From Microvirga puerhi (GTDB lineage Bacteria; Pseudomonadota; Alphaproteobacteria; Rhizobiales; Beijerinckiaceae), in assembly GCF_020089865.1 (NCBI RefSeq), contig NZ_JAIRBM010000014.1, forward strand, positions 60,334 to 124,333: a DNA stretch of 64,000 nt, read 5' to 3'. This document shows, in pieces, positions 18,170 through 27,082 of this stretch. A model generated the notes under the pieces. The model was not told where the DNA came from, did no database searches, and worked only from the letters and a program-made list of their open reading frames with translations. The first letter of the stretch is position 1, and each line of letters begins with the position of its first letter. The translations under genes and the position numbers were made by a program.

Positions 18170-19362
18170 ATGCGCCCCTCCCCCGCTTCACGGGGAAACA
18201 GGCGGAATGCTTCGGGAGGGAAGGCGACGCAGCGTGTTTGGCCAATGGCGATGCGCAGATCGCGCATGGCGTTCGTGGAAAAATCCGCCGCGATGCACGT
18301 TTTCGGCGAAGCGAGCGGGACCAGCGTCGCGCGACAGAAGGCGCCGAGGAAAGCAAGACTTTCGATACGCGCCTCGAAGGCATTCGGCGTTCCGGCGTCG
18401 ATATTGCGAGTCTTCACATCCTCCGGCCGCATGGCGAGCTTCACCCGTGTGCCGGGCAGGAAGCCACGCGGGTCAGCTACCGCGAAGACGAGGCCTCCGA
18501 CATCGACCTTGCCCGGCGACACGACCTTCGCGTCAAGGAAGGTCATGTGGCCGACGAAATCCGATACGAATGCTGTCTCGGGCGTTCGATAGATCGTTTC
18601 GGGCGAGCCAACCTGCTCAATCCGCCCACTGTTCATGACCACGATCCGATCCGCCATGGCCAGGGCTTCCTCCTGATCATGCGTCACCATGATCGTCGTA
18701 ACCCCGAGACGCTTTTGAAGCGCGCGGATTTCACTGCGCAGCCGGACACGAACCTTTGCGTCGAGCGCCGAGAGCGGTTCATCCAAAAGCAGAAGCCCCG
18801 GCGATGTGGCAAGTGCCCGGGCGAGGGCCACGCGCTGCTGCTGGCCGCCGGACAGTTGAAGGGGATATTTCTCTCCCTGGTCGGGCAGGCCCACCAGGGA
18901 GAGAAGCTCGCGGACGCGGTCCGCCACTTTGGCGCGCGGCCATTTGCGGTTGACGAGGCCGTAGCCTACGTTGCGGGCGACGGTGAGATTGGGAAAAAGC
19001 GCGTAAGACTGAAATACGATCCCGAAATCGCGTTGGGATGGTTCCGCACGCGAAACGTCCCGCCCATCGAGGAAGATCGTTCCGTCATCCTGCTGGTCGA
19101 GCCCTGCGACGGCACGCAGGAGGGTGGTCTTGCCGCAGCCGGAGGGGCCGAGGAAGCAGACGAACTCACCCCTGTGAATCTCTAGGTTGATCCGGTCCAG
19201 CGCCGTGAAGGCGCCGAACCGTTTCGTGAGATCGACGATGCGTAGATAAGCATCCTCGTGGTGTGCCGGCCCATCGAGCGGGACCCCTTGTGGTAATGGA
19301 ATGCTGACGCTGTTCATCAGGCCTGGTCCCCTATCTGAGCCGGCATGGATTGACGAAGCCAT
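18166..19362 (-). CDS. 2-aminoethylphosphonate ABC transporter ATP-binding protein
   Basis: A 398-residue ATPase of the CUT1/iron-type class. Walker A LGPSGCGKTT, Q-loop FQSYALFPNLT, signature LSGGQQQR, Walker B LLLLDEPLSALD and switch VTHDQEEA, then a C-terminal TOBE-like domain (about 270-390, RPEDV). It couples ATP hydrolysis to AEP import. The ATG overlaps the stop of the binding-protein gene (TGATG), and the 3' end overlaps the permease, so all three are co-translated. The first ~35 residues are an extension before the ATPase core; the internal Met16 (MNSVSIPL) is an alternative start. Confidence 0.92.
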   Translation of the reverse strand: MASSIHAGSDRGPGLMNSVSIPLPQGVPLDGPAHHEDAYLRIVDLTKRFGAFTALDRINLEIHRGEFVCFLGPSGCGKTTLLRAVAGLDQQDDGTIFLDGRDVSRAEPSQRDFGIVFQSYALFPNLTVARNVGYGLVNRKWPRAKVADRVRELLSLVGLPDQGEKYPLQLSGGQQQRVALARALATSPGLLLLDEPLSALDAKVRVRLRSEIRALQKRLGVTTIMVTHDQEEALAMADRIVVMNSGRIEQVGSPETIYRTPETAFVSDFVGHMTFLDAKVVSPGKVDVGGLVFAVADPRGFLPGTRVKLAMRPEDVKTRNIDAGTPNAFEARIESLAFLGAFCRATLVPLASPKTCIAADFSTNAMRDLRIAIGQTRCVAFPPEAFRLFPREAGEGRI

Positions 19363-20390
19363 CAGTTCTTTGGCGCCGCCTTCGACTCATAGCGCTTCGA
19401 CCACTCGGCCAGAATGCGATCACGGTTTGCCGCCATCCAGCTCAGGTCGTTCTTGATCATTCCCTGCTCGGCATTGGCCGGGTAGTTCGGCGGAATGTTG
19501 CTAACGCCCGGGTAGGCGACGATCGCATAGGATTTGGAGTAGAGTTCGCTTGCGGCCTTAGTCGCGCCCCAGTCTGCGACTTTCTTCGCAGCCTCAAGGT
19601 TCTTCGTGCCCCTGACGATGGCGGTTGCCTCCATCTCCCAGCCGGTGCCCTCCTTGGGAATGACGACATCGAGAGGCGCGCCCTTGGTCTTCTCGGATGC
19701 GCCGCGCATGTCGAGTGCAAGACCGACGACGCGCTCACCTTTTGCCGCCTGCACGCAGGGCGCGGAGCCCGAATGGAGATAGGCGGCAATATTCTCATGC
19801 AGGCCGTCCATGAATTTCCAGCCGGCCTCTTCTCCCATGCCCTGAAGCCAGCCTGCGACCATGAGATAGCCCGTGCCCGAGGAAGCCGGGTGCGGCATCA
19901 CGATTTTGCCCTTGAACGCGGGCTTGAGGAGATCTTGCCACGAGGTCGGAGTCTTGGTGTCGATCTTCGCTCCCTCGGCGGTATTGTAGCAGACGACCCC
20001 TAGATAGGCGTCCATGCCGGTATAGGTATACGGAGCCTTCTGATCCCGGAAGATCTCCTTCAACTCGTCTGCGCCCTTCGGCTTATACTCCTCCAGAAGC
20101 CCCGCCGTCTCGAACATGAGGAGGCTCGAGGCGGCAAGGCCCATGACCATGTCCGCCCGCGGATTGTCTTTCTCGGCGAGGAACCGCGCAGTGATAACGC
20201 CGGTGGAGTCACGCACCCATGAGATTTCCACGTCCGGCACGCCCTTTTCAATTGCCTGCTTGAATGGCGCGAGCTGATCGTTCTCAAGGGCCGTATAAAC
20301 CGTCAGCTTGGTCTTCTGCTGAGCTGACGCTGCCGCTGCGAAACTGAAAGTCAAAGCGGCGCTAAGGCCAAATGCAATCCACTTCTTCAT
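19362..20390 (-). CDS. 2-aminoethylphosphonate-binding periplasmic protein
   Basis: A 342-residue substrate-binding protein with a signal peptide (FGLSAALTFSFAAAASAQQ) and the iron-type/AEP-type fold: LTVYTALENDQL, GVITARFLAEKDNPRADMVMG, GTGYLMVAGWLQGMG and a C-terminal PGVSNIPPNYP. It belongs with the putative AEP-binding proteins linked to phn genes. First gene of the importer operon. The upstream gap 20391-20574 should hold its promoter. Fe3+-binding is an alternative role for this fold, but the phn context favours AEP. Confidence 0.9.
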   Translation of the reverse strand: MKKWIAFGLSAALTFSFAAAASAQQKTKLTVYTALENDQLAPFKQAIEKGVPDVEISWVRDSTGVITARFLAEKDNPRADMVMGLAASSLLMFETAGLLEEYKPKGADELKEIFRDQKAPYTYTGMDAYLGVVCYNTAEGAKIDTKTPTSWQDLLKPAFKGKIVMPHPASSGTGYLMVAGWLQGMGEEAGWKFMDGLHENIAAYLHSGSAPCVQAAKGERVVGLALDMRGASEKTKGAPLDVVIPKEGTGWEMEATAIVRGTKNLEAAKKVADWGATKAASELYSKSYAIVAYPGVSNIPPNYPANAEQGMIKNDLSWMAANRDRILAEWSKRYESKAAPKN

Positions 20391-20574
20391 TGCCTGTCCC
20401 TCTTTATTGTTTAGGCGTGATTAGTAAATCCCCCGTCGAATACTGGCACAAGATTATTATGTGCCCATTTTTGTGGTTTCATGACGAGAATTGCACGAAT
20501 CGGGTATATTCCCTGCAGGGATTGGGGCTTACTAGGAGCCCGCAATGACGACTGTGCGACAGCCGACCGCCAGA

Positions 20575-21414
20575 TCACTGAATGCGGATCAATGCGAGAC
20601 CGATGCAAATGAAGGCCGCGGCGAAGACGCGGCGCGAATGCAGCGGTTCCTTCAGGATGGTGAAGGCGATGAGTGCCGCAAAAAGGACGCTCGACTCCCT
20701 CAATGCAGCGACCAGCGCGATGGGAGCGACCGTCATCGCCCAGATCGCGATCCAGTACGAGGCCAGGGACATGCCGCCGCCGATGAAGGCCGTCAGGGGT
20801 TTCGCGAAAGTCCAGCCGACCTGCCGGCTGCCATGACACCACAGCACATAAACCAGGAGGGGAAAGCCATCGACGACGAAGAGCGCGGCGGCATAGGCGT
20901 GCGGATCGCCCGCCACGCGGGCGCCGATCCCATCCACAAGCGTATAGCCACAGATGATGACTGCCGTGACCAGTGCCAAAACCACGGCTCTCAGGTCCAA
21001 ATTCCTTTCGCGACCGGCAAAGGACATCAGCACGACGCCACTTGCGAGCAGAGCTATGCCCGCCATGCCTCTTGGAGTAATTGGCTCGCTGAGCAGCAGA
21101 AGCGAGCCGGCCGTCGTCATGAGCGGCGCGCCGCCTCGAGCGATCGGATAGACCTGGCTCATGTCGGCGTGGCGGTAGGCTTCGGTCAAGGCCACGTAAT
21201 AGCCGAGATGCAGGACGATCGAGCCTGCGAGCCATGGCCAGGATTCCAGTCGTGGCATCCCGAACCACGCGAGCGCCGGGATCGCGATAACACCTGCCAT
21301 CGTCGTGATGCGTGTCATCGCCAGGAGCGGATCGAGCTTCAGTTTCAGGGAGGCGTTCCATCCGGCATGCATAGCCGCTGCGGCGAGAACGGCAGCAAAG
21401 ACCAGCGGGTCCAT
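20575..21414 (-). CDS. EamA-type membrane protein associated with phosphonate utilisation
   Basis: A 279-residue protein of the drug/metabolite transporter superfamily with about ten transmembrane segments in two EamA repeats (first repeat ends with GIALLASGVVLMSF; second includes FIGGGMSLASYWIAIWAM). Such proteins recur beside AEP genes and are annotated as phosphonate-utilisation-associated membrane proteins. The transported compound is unknown; efflux of a pathway intermediate is plausible. The ATG at 21412-21414 (MDPLVFAAVLAAAAMHAGWN) matches the family's usual N-terminus, so the longer upstream frame was not used. Confidence 0.82.
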   Translation of the reverse strand: MDPLVFAAVLAAAAMHAGWNASLKLKLDPLLAMTRITTMAGVIAIPALAWFGMPRLESWPWLAGSIVLHLGYYVALTEAYRHADMSQVYPIARGGAPLMTTAGSLLLLSEPITPRGMAGIALLASGVVLMSFAGRERNLDLRAVVLALVTAVIICGYTLVDGIGARVAGDPHAYAAALFVVDGFPLLVYVLWCHGSRQVGWTFAKPLTAFIGGGMSLASYWIAIWAMTVAPIALVAALRESSVLFAALIAFTILKEPLHSRRVFAAAFICIGLALIRIQ

Positions 21415-21601
21415 CGTATAGAAACTCGTCGGAGAATATGGCTCCCTGGGCGGAAGGCGCCCCAACTCGCCCTCCCCTCGGGAGAGAGAAGCAGCCCATC
21501 GTCAATCTTCTGCGGAGTGGCATGCAAGGGAGCCCCGCGATATGGTAGAGCTTAGTGTGACCTGCCCCGTACGCGCAAGAGGCAATAGGTAGGCTTTCTT
21601 C

Positions 21602-22108
21602 ATGTCCGCCCTTCCCAATCGGCACAATGTCGGCATAGCTCTGTTCAATCAAAAAGGCCTCGTGCTGATTGCGCGCCGCCTGCGAGACGATGGGCCCGAG
21701 ATCATTACGCCCGGACACGAATGGCAAATGCCGCAAGGCGGTGTCGATCCGCACGAGGAAACCCAGGCCGCAGCTCTGCGAGAATTGTGGGAGGAAACGA
21801 GCGTACGCAGCGTAAGTGTCCTGGCCTGCATGTATCCGGCGATGACTTATGATTTCCCGTCCTATTCCGGACCGCCTCACAAGCTCGCGGCATTCAGCGG
21901 GCAGCGTCAGATCTGGTATGCGATGCGTTTTCTCGGAGATGAAAGCGAAATCGATGTGACCGTTGGGCAGAACGGCGAGGCGGCCGAATTCGATATCTGG
22001 CGCTGGGCGCCGCTGAGCGAGACGGTCGACCTTGTCGTTCCATTCAAGCGTGCGATTTACAGCGCCGTCAACGACGCCTTTGCATGTTTTGCGCAGCCGG
22101 CGGTCTGA
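21602..22108 (+). CDS. Nudix hydrolase resembling RNA pyrophosphohydrolase RppH
   Basis: A 168-residue Nudix protein. The Nudix box spans GGVDPHE-x7-RELWEETSV and matches GX5EX7REUXEEXGU, except that the last Gly is Ser. The opening RHNVGIALFNQKGLVLIARR and WQMPQGGVD resemble the RppH/dinucleoside-polyphosphate hydrolase group. It would hydrolyse nucleotide pyrophosphate bonds. It is the only plus-strand gene inside the minus-strand phosphonate block, divergent from the EamA gene and convergent with phnY. The real housekeeping rppH is probably elsewhere, so this is likely a second, specialised copy. Confidence 0.85.
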   Translation: MSALPNRHNVGIALFNQKGLVLIARRLRDDGPEIITPGHEWQMPQGGVDPHEETQAAALRELWEETSVRSVSVLACMYPAMTYDFPSYSGPPHKLAAFSGQRQIWYAMRFLGDESEIDVTVGQNGEAAEFDIWRWAPLSETVDLVVPFKRAIYSAVNDAFACFAQPAV

Positions 22109-22157
22109 GATCCGCCGGGGAAGGAGACAGGAAGCCACAACCTGCCTCGCCATTGGC

Positions 22158-23606
22158 TCACCCCCAAGGCATCGAGAAGGTGCGGACATTCGTGAAACTC
22201 TTCATCGCTTCCCAAACGCCCTCCTTGTAACCATTGCCCGAGTCCTTAATCCCGCCGAACGGCGACATCTCGATCCGGTAACCCGGAACCTCCCAGATAT
22301 TGACGGTCCCGACATCGAGCTCGTTGATGAAGCGCGTAATGTAGTCGAACCGGTTGGTGCAGACGCCCGATGACAGGCCATAGGCCGTTGAATTCGAGAT
22401 CCGGATGACCTCATTGATATCGTCGGGCACCCTGATGATCGGGATGACCGGCCCGAATGTTTCCTCTCGGACCAATTCCGTATCGTAGGGAATATGATCG
22501 ACGACGGTCGGAGGATAGAGTGCGCCCTTGCGATCATTGCCATGAAGGAGTCTGGCGCCGGCAGCGACGGCCTCGTTCACACGCTGCTCAAAGGTCTTCG
22601 CCGCCCCCTCGTGGATCACGGTCCCTATATCGACATCAGGGTCCATGGGATCGCCGCATTTGAGCTTCTTCGCCTTCTCGAGCACGAGAGCCGAGAATTC
22701 ATCCGCGACGCTGCTCACCACGAGGATTCGCTTGACGGCCGTGCAGCGCTGCCCCGAGTTCTTGGTTGCTCCCTGGACGGCGAGATCGGCGGCCTTGTCC
22801 AGATCCGCATCCTCCATGACGATGAGCGGATCATTTCCGCCGAGTTCGAGGACGGTCCGTTTATATCCAGCCGTGGCCGCAATATGCTTGCCGACGCGGA
22901 CCGATCCCGTGAAGGTGATGAGGTCTGCATCCGGATCAGTGATCATGGCATCACCCATCGTGCCTGGGTTGCCAGTAACGACCGAGAGCATCTCCGGAGG
23001 CAATCCAGCCTCGTAGAGTACATCCGCCAGCTTGAGCGCAGTCAGAGGAGTAAGCTCCGTAGGCTTCAGAACAAGCCGGTTGTTCGTTGCAATCGCCGGG
23101 GCGAGTTTGTGCGACACCATGTTCAGCGGATGATTAAATGGCGTGATGGCTGAAATGACGCCCATAAGCGGCATGCGCTGTGTGAAGATCTTGCGCTTCT
23201 TTCCGTTCGGGCTGATGTCACATGAGAAGGTCTCGCCATCATCGCGAACGATCAGCTGCGCGGCGAACGACCATACATCGTACGCCCTGCTTGCCTCGTA
23301 GAGCGCATCCTTCCAGCATAATCCCGATTCCGCCGAAATGAGCCGTGCAAACTCCTCCTTGCGATCACGGAGAGTTTCGGCCGTGCGCATCAGAATCTGC
23401 TGACGCTCATAGCGCGTCAGCTTCGATTTGAAGGAGCGGGCCTTTGCGAAGGCTTCGCGAACATGCTCTGGACGGGCAGAAGGAACGGTGCCGACAAGTT
23501 CGTTATTGTAGGGGTTGCGAACCTCGACGACGTCGTCACTCGTTACCTCCTTCCCGGCAATGCGCATGGTCTCTTTCAGAAAAGGGAGTTTGGCCGCTGC
23601 GTTCAT
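22158..23606 (-). CDS. phnY: Phosphonoacetaldehyde dehydrogenase PhnY
   Basis: A 482-residue aldehyde dehydrogenase. Catalytic Cys288 lies in [11 protein letters not shown], the general base Glu254 in LELGGNDP and the oxyanion Asn158 in PFNHP. It oxidises phosphonoacetaldehyde with NAD+ to phosphonoacetate. The assignment is from the fold plus its place as third gene of phnW-phnA-phnY, with 5 bp between phnA and phnY. Start ATG follows GGAG eight bases upstream. Length and active-site position agree with the characterised Sinorhizobium enzyme. Confidence 0.93.
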   Translation of the reverse strand: MNAAAKLPFLKETMRIAGKEVTSDDVVEVRNPYNNELVGTVPSARPEHVREAFAKARSFKSKLTRYERQQILMRTAETLRDRKEEFARLISAESGLCWKDALYEASRAYDVWSFAAQLIVRDDGETFSCDISPNGKKRKIFTQRMPLMGVISAITPFNHPLNMVSHKLAPAIATNNRLVLKPTELTPLTALKLADVLYEAGLPPEMLSVVTGNPGTMGDAMITDPDADLITFTGSVRVGKHIAATAGYKRTVLELGGNDPLIVMEDADLDKAADLAVQGATKNSGQRCTAVKRILVVSSVADEFSALVLEKAKKLKCGDPMDPDVDIGTVIHEGAAKTFEQRVNEAVAAGARLLHGNDRKGALYPPTVVDHIPYDTELVREETFGPVIPIIRVPDDINEVIRISNSTAYGLSSGVCTNRFDYITRFINELDVGTVNIWEVPGYRIEMSPFGGIKDSGNGYKEGVWEAMKSFTNVRTFSMPWG

Positions 23607-23611
23607 AGGCG

Positions 23612-24868
23612 TTACTCCTGCGAGGCCAGATTGAGTGCAACGTCGAACACGTCGAAATTGCGTAAAGTCCGCCCTTCGGGCAAAGAGACTTTCCTGTTGA
23701 CGATCATCGGAACCACCTGTTCCGTGAGGCCTCCGTGCGAGCGCAAGGGCTCGGTGAGGCCAGAAAGATCATGCCGCGCACGGCTTGTTCCAATGACCTT
23801 GTGGCGCGTCGTTATGGCAACGATGTCGCCTATCCGATCAGGCGGCAGATCGAAGCGCTCACATGCCTCCTCCTTGCTCAGGACGAGTTCGATGCCCTCG
23901 ACCGCCGCTAGGTTCTTCATTATTCCAGCCCGGTCAGCGGGTTCCGGGAGATAGATGGTCGCGAAGGAGCCAAGAGCGCCGTGATGTGCGACATACGGGT
24001 CCGTGATCGGTAGGATGATCCTCGCGCCGTCGACCATCGCAACGCGGTCGCACCAATCCTGCAGATAGATGACATCCGGCTCCCCATTCGGGAGATGCTT
24101 GTCATTCATTCCATGATCGGCGGTGAGAGCGATGACGCAACCCAGCGCTTCCAATTTACCGACATAGCGATCGATCATCGCGTAAAAGGAGTTCGCGGTT
24201 TCGGATCCCGGAGCAGCCTTGTGCTGGATGTAATCGGTGGTCGAAAGGTACATGACGTCCGGGCGGAACGTCTTGAGAAGCTTCACGCCCGCAGCGAAGA
24301 CGAACTCGGAGAGGTCGGCGGAGTAGACGTCCGGCAGCGGCATTCCCACGAAGTTCAGCACGTCTGCAATACCGTTCTCCTCCTTCGTGGCCCTATCGGC
24401 CTTCTCGGACGAGAAGGCGATCGCGCGCCCCGTAGACGGATCGAGGCCCTTCCCGAGGAGTGTCCGCAGCTTGTCCTTGGCAGTCACCACGGCAACTTTG
24501 GCGCCGGCATCCTGGAACGCCTTCATGATGGTATCCGCGCGCATGAACCGCACGTCGTTCATCATGACCTCTTCCCGGGCCTGAACGTCGTAGAAATAAT
24601 TGCCCGCGATGCCGTGGACCGAGGGCGGACGCCCGGTAATGATGGAGATGTTGTTCGGGTTGGTGAAGCTCGGGATCACGCTCTTGGCGAGCAGATTGGA
24701 TCCCGTCTTCATCATGCGATCGATGTTCGGAGCGAGGCCGGCCGCAATGGCAGCCTCGATGTAGCCCGGTTCCGAGCCGTCGATGCAGACCGCTACCGTC
24801 GGCGTCGTCGGAATGCGATAATTGCGCCCGTTCGCAATAACCTGGTTCGTTCGGTTGTGCGCGTTCAT
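23612..24868 (-). CDS. phnA: Phosphonoacetate hydrolase PhnA
   Basis: A 418-residue alkaline-phosphatase-superfamily enzyme. The di-zinc site and nucleophile are all visible: Asp30 (VCIDGSE), Thr69 (SFTNPNN), Asp212 and His216 (STTDYIQH), Asp251-His252 (TADHG) and His378 (RSHGG). These match the Sinorhizobium enzyme's residues with an offset of one. It cleaves the C-P bond of phosphonoacetate to acetate and phosphate. Middle gene of the phnWAY operon, 11 bp after phnW. GGAGAG before the ATG is a good ribosome site. Confidence 0.95.
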   Translation of the reverse strand: MNAHNRTNQVIANGRNYRIPTTPTVAVCIDGSEPGYIEAAIAAGLAPNIDRMMKTGSNLLAKSVIPSFTNPNNISIITGRPPSVHGIAGNYFYDVQAREEVMMNDVRFMRADTIMKAFQDAGAKVAVVTAKDKLRTLLGKGLDPSTGRAIAFSSEKADRATKEENGIADVLNFVGMPLPDVYSADLSEFVFAAGVKLLKTFRPDVMYLSTTDYIQHKAAPGSETANSFYAMIDRYVGKLEALGCVIALTADHGMNDKHLPNGEPDVIYLQDWCDRVAMVDGARIILPITDPYVAHHGALGSFATIYLPEPADRAGIMKNLAAVEGIELVLSKEEACERFDLPPDRIGDIVAITTRHKVIGTSRARHDLSGLTEPLRSHGGLTEQVVPMIVNRKVSLPEGRTLRNFDVFDVALNLASQE

Positions 24869-24879
24869 GGTGTCTCTCC

Positions 24880-26034
24880 TTACGCCGCGCTGCGCAGGGG
24901 CGTCGAAACCCCGAGATCGACCAGGACTTCGCGCACGGCCGCAAGAGCGGCATGCATGTCCTTAGGATAGAGCCGGCCGATGCAGCCAATACGGAAGGAA
25001 TCCGCCACCGTCAGCTTCCCAGGATAGATGAGGAAGCCGCGCTCGCTCAGCCCATCGTAAAAGCGCTGGAAGTCGAAAGCGAGATCCTTCGGCATGTGGA
25101 AGGTCACGATGATCGGCGCCTGCAGATCAGGGGGGAGCAATGTGCTGAAACCAAGGTCTTGCATGCCCTCGACGAGGATGCGGCAGTTCTCCGCATAGCG
25201 TCCGCCTCGTCCCGCAACACCGCCTTCCGCCCAGAACTCTTCCAGGGCCTGATGGAAGGCGACGATGACATGAATGGGGGGCGTAAAGCGGAACTGGCCT
25301 GTTTTCTCGAAACCTTGCCATTGGTCGTGCAGATCCAGGACGAGGGAGGTCGCATTGCCCTTCGCACCTGCGATGACCTCGCGCTTCACGAGAACGAATC
25401 CAAGGCCTGGCACGCCCTCGATGCATTTGTTGGACGAAGCGGCGACGGCGTCGAAGCTTGTCGTCCGCGAGTCCAGCGGCAGAGCGCCGAAGGCACTCAT
25501 GGCATCGATCAGGAGCCGCCTCCCATTCTGAGCCACGACATCGGCGACCGCCTCGACAGGATTTCGGACGCCGCTCGTGGTTTCGCAATGCACGACGAAA
25601 ACGTGCGTAATGGCCGGGTCACCTTTCAGGATCGCGTTCACACGATCCGGATCGGGAGGAGTATCCTCCGGCGTTTCGTAGATCGCTGTCTCGCGATGGG
25701 CGATGTCGAGGATCCGCTTGGCGCGATGACCATAGGCGCCATTGATGAGCACGAGCACTTTGCCGTCAGCCGGAACGAGGCTGGTGAGCATTGCCTCAAC
25801 AGCGAAGGTGCCGGATCCCTGCATCGGCACCGTGACATAGCTTCCTTCGCCGTGAATGATCTCAGGCAGGCGGGTCAGCACATCCTTGTTGATCTTGAGG
25901 AATGCCGCATCGCGCGAACCCCAGTCGTGGACCATCGCCTGCTTCACGGTCTTGGAGGTGGTCAAAGGCCCAGGGGTGAGAAGAAGGGGGTCGCCGGTTT
26001 CGGACTGCGCCCGGCGAGGCGAGAAAGACGACAT
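24880..26034 (-). CDS. phnW: 2-aminoethylphosphonate:pyruvate transaminase PhnW
   Basis: A 384-residue fold-type I PLP enzyme. It opens with LLLTPGPLTTSKTVKQAM and HDWGSRD, has the cofactor Asp177 (LIDAMSAFG), Lys203 for the Schiff base (SSNKCIEG) and the substrate Arg in ADSFRIGCIG. It moves the amino group of AEP to pyruvate, giving phosphonoacetaldehyde and alanine. First gene of phnWAY. The ATG 26032-26034 was chosen over an upstream start because GGAGAT lies just before it and the N-terminus then matches the family. Confidence 0.95.
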   Translation of the reverse strand: MSSFSPRRAQSETGDPLLLTPGPLTTSKTVKQAMVHDWGSRDAAFLKINKDVLTRLPEIIHGEGSYVTVPMQGSGTFAVEAMLTSLVPADGKVLVLINGAYGHRAKRILDIAHRETAIYETPEDTPPDPDRVNAILKGDPAITHVFVVHCETTSGVRNPVEAVADVVAQNGRRLLIDAMSAFGALPLDSRTTSFDAVAASSNKCIEGVPGLGFVLVKREVIAGAKGNATSLVLDLHDQWQGFEKTGQFRFTPPIHVIVAFHQALEEFWAEGGVAGRGGRYAENCRILVEGMQDLGFSTLLPPDLQAPIIVTFHMPKDLAFDFQRFYDGLSERGFLIYPGKLTVADSFRIGCIGRLYPKDMHAALAAVREVLVDLGVSTPLRSAA

Positions 26035-26112
26035 TGCGGCATCTCCTGCATCCAATGGTCGGAGCGTGCGGCGGAGCTTGCCATAGGTCAAATACTTGTT
26101 ATGAATGCATGG

Positions 26113-26129
26113 TATAGATTTTATCTATA
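26113..26129. promoter_or_regulatory. Perfect palindrome between phnW and the LysR gene
   Basis: TATAGAT-TTT-ATCTATA, 7-bp arms, 11 bp before the LysR start codon and in the divergent promoter region of phnWAY. A T-N11-A pattern within a palindrome is what LysR regulators bind, so this is a likely operator for the adjacent regulator. Confidence 0.6.
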
Positions 26130-26140
26130 TAAGGCCGTGA

Positions 26141-27031
26141 ATGAACCTGACCCTGCTACGGGCCTTCCACCAAGTTGGGCAGGAAGGCAGCTTCACCCGG
26201 GCCGCCATCGCTTCGGGCGTCAGCCAGTCCACCCTCTCGGCCCACGTCCGGGCGCTCGAGGCGGCGTATTCCGTCAATCTCTTCGACCGCCGATACCGGG
26301 GGGTCACCCTGACCCCGATAGGCCAGAATCTCCTCAGCATCACCACCCGCCTCTTCGCTGCCGAGGATGAGGCGGCTGCCCTGCTCGGCCGGGCGCGCAA
26401 CCTGACTCACGGCCACCTGCGCGTGGCTGCGGACAGCGCAAACCACGTCATGCCTCTCCTCGTCCAGCTGAAGGCCGACCACCCGGGGCTCACCTTCTCG
26501 CTCACCGTCGGCAATTCGGCCGATGTGTTGCAGCAGATCCTGGACTACAAGGCCGATGTGGGGGTCATGGCGAAGAGCACCTCCGATCCACGCATACACA
26601 GTCTGCCGCTGCGCGTGGACAAGCTCGTCCTCTTCGTGCCGAAGACCCATGATTGGGGTCACAGAAATCAGGTTCTGCTGGAGGAGATCAATGGGCGCGC
26701 CCTCGTCATTCGCGAACGCGGCTCCATCACCCGTGAGGTTTTCGAAGCGGCGCTATCGGAAAAGGGGATTCGGCCCGGATCGGTGATCGAGGTGCAGACC
26801 CGTGAGGCGGTACAGGAGGCGGTTCTGGCGGGGTTTGGGATCGGTATCGTGTTCGAGAGCGAGGTGCGCAATCAGGGTGAGCTTCATACTCTGAAAGTCG
26901 ACAACGTCCCGCTCTCCGTCGAGGAATATGTGGTCTGCCTCGAGGAGCGCCGCCGCGTGCCGCTCGTCTTTCGTTTCCTCGACATCGCCGAAAAGCTCGC
27001 CACTCCCCTGACGGCCAGATCCTTCGCATGA
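26141..27031 (+). CDS. LysR regulator of aminoethylphosphonate catabolism
   Basis: A 296-residue LysR protein. HTH: MNLTLLRAFHQVGQEGSFTRAAIASGVSQSTLS; effector domain with LRVAADSANHVMPLL. It is transcribed divergently from phnWAY across a 106-bp gap carrying a perfect palindrome, the classic arrangement for a LysR activator of its neighbour. It resembles the phosphonate-associated LysR group. The inducer is probably AEP or phosphonoacetaldehyde (inference). Confidence 0.9.
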   Translation: MNLTLLRAFHQVGQEGSFTRAAIASGVSQSTLSAHVRALEAAYSVNLFDRRYRGVTLTPIGQNLLSITTRLFAAEDEAAALLGRARNLTHGHLRVAADSANHVMPLLVQLKADHPGLTFSLTVGNSADVLQQILDYKADVGVMAKSTSDPRIHSLPLRVDKLVLFVPKTHDWGHRNQVLLEEINGRALVIRERGSITREVFEAALSEKGIRPGSVIEVQTREAVQEAVLAGFGIGIVFESEVRNQGELHTLKVDNVPLSVEEYVVCLEERRRVPLVFRFLDIAEKLATPLTARSFA

Positions 27032-27082
27032 CGCGAAAAGCGGCCTTCGGCATTTGCGCCGGCGGCGCATCCTCGGGATGCC

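Noticed and set aside
20411..22189. 592-codon open frame on the minus strand
   Set aside because: It covers the EamA gene and the reverse of the Nudix gene in another frame, has no domain pattern and is Arg/Pro-rich; a GC-driven shadow.
24952..26370. 472-codon plus-strand frame
   Set aside because: Antisense of phnW and overlapping the LysR start; no protein-like features.
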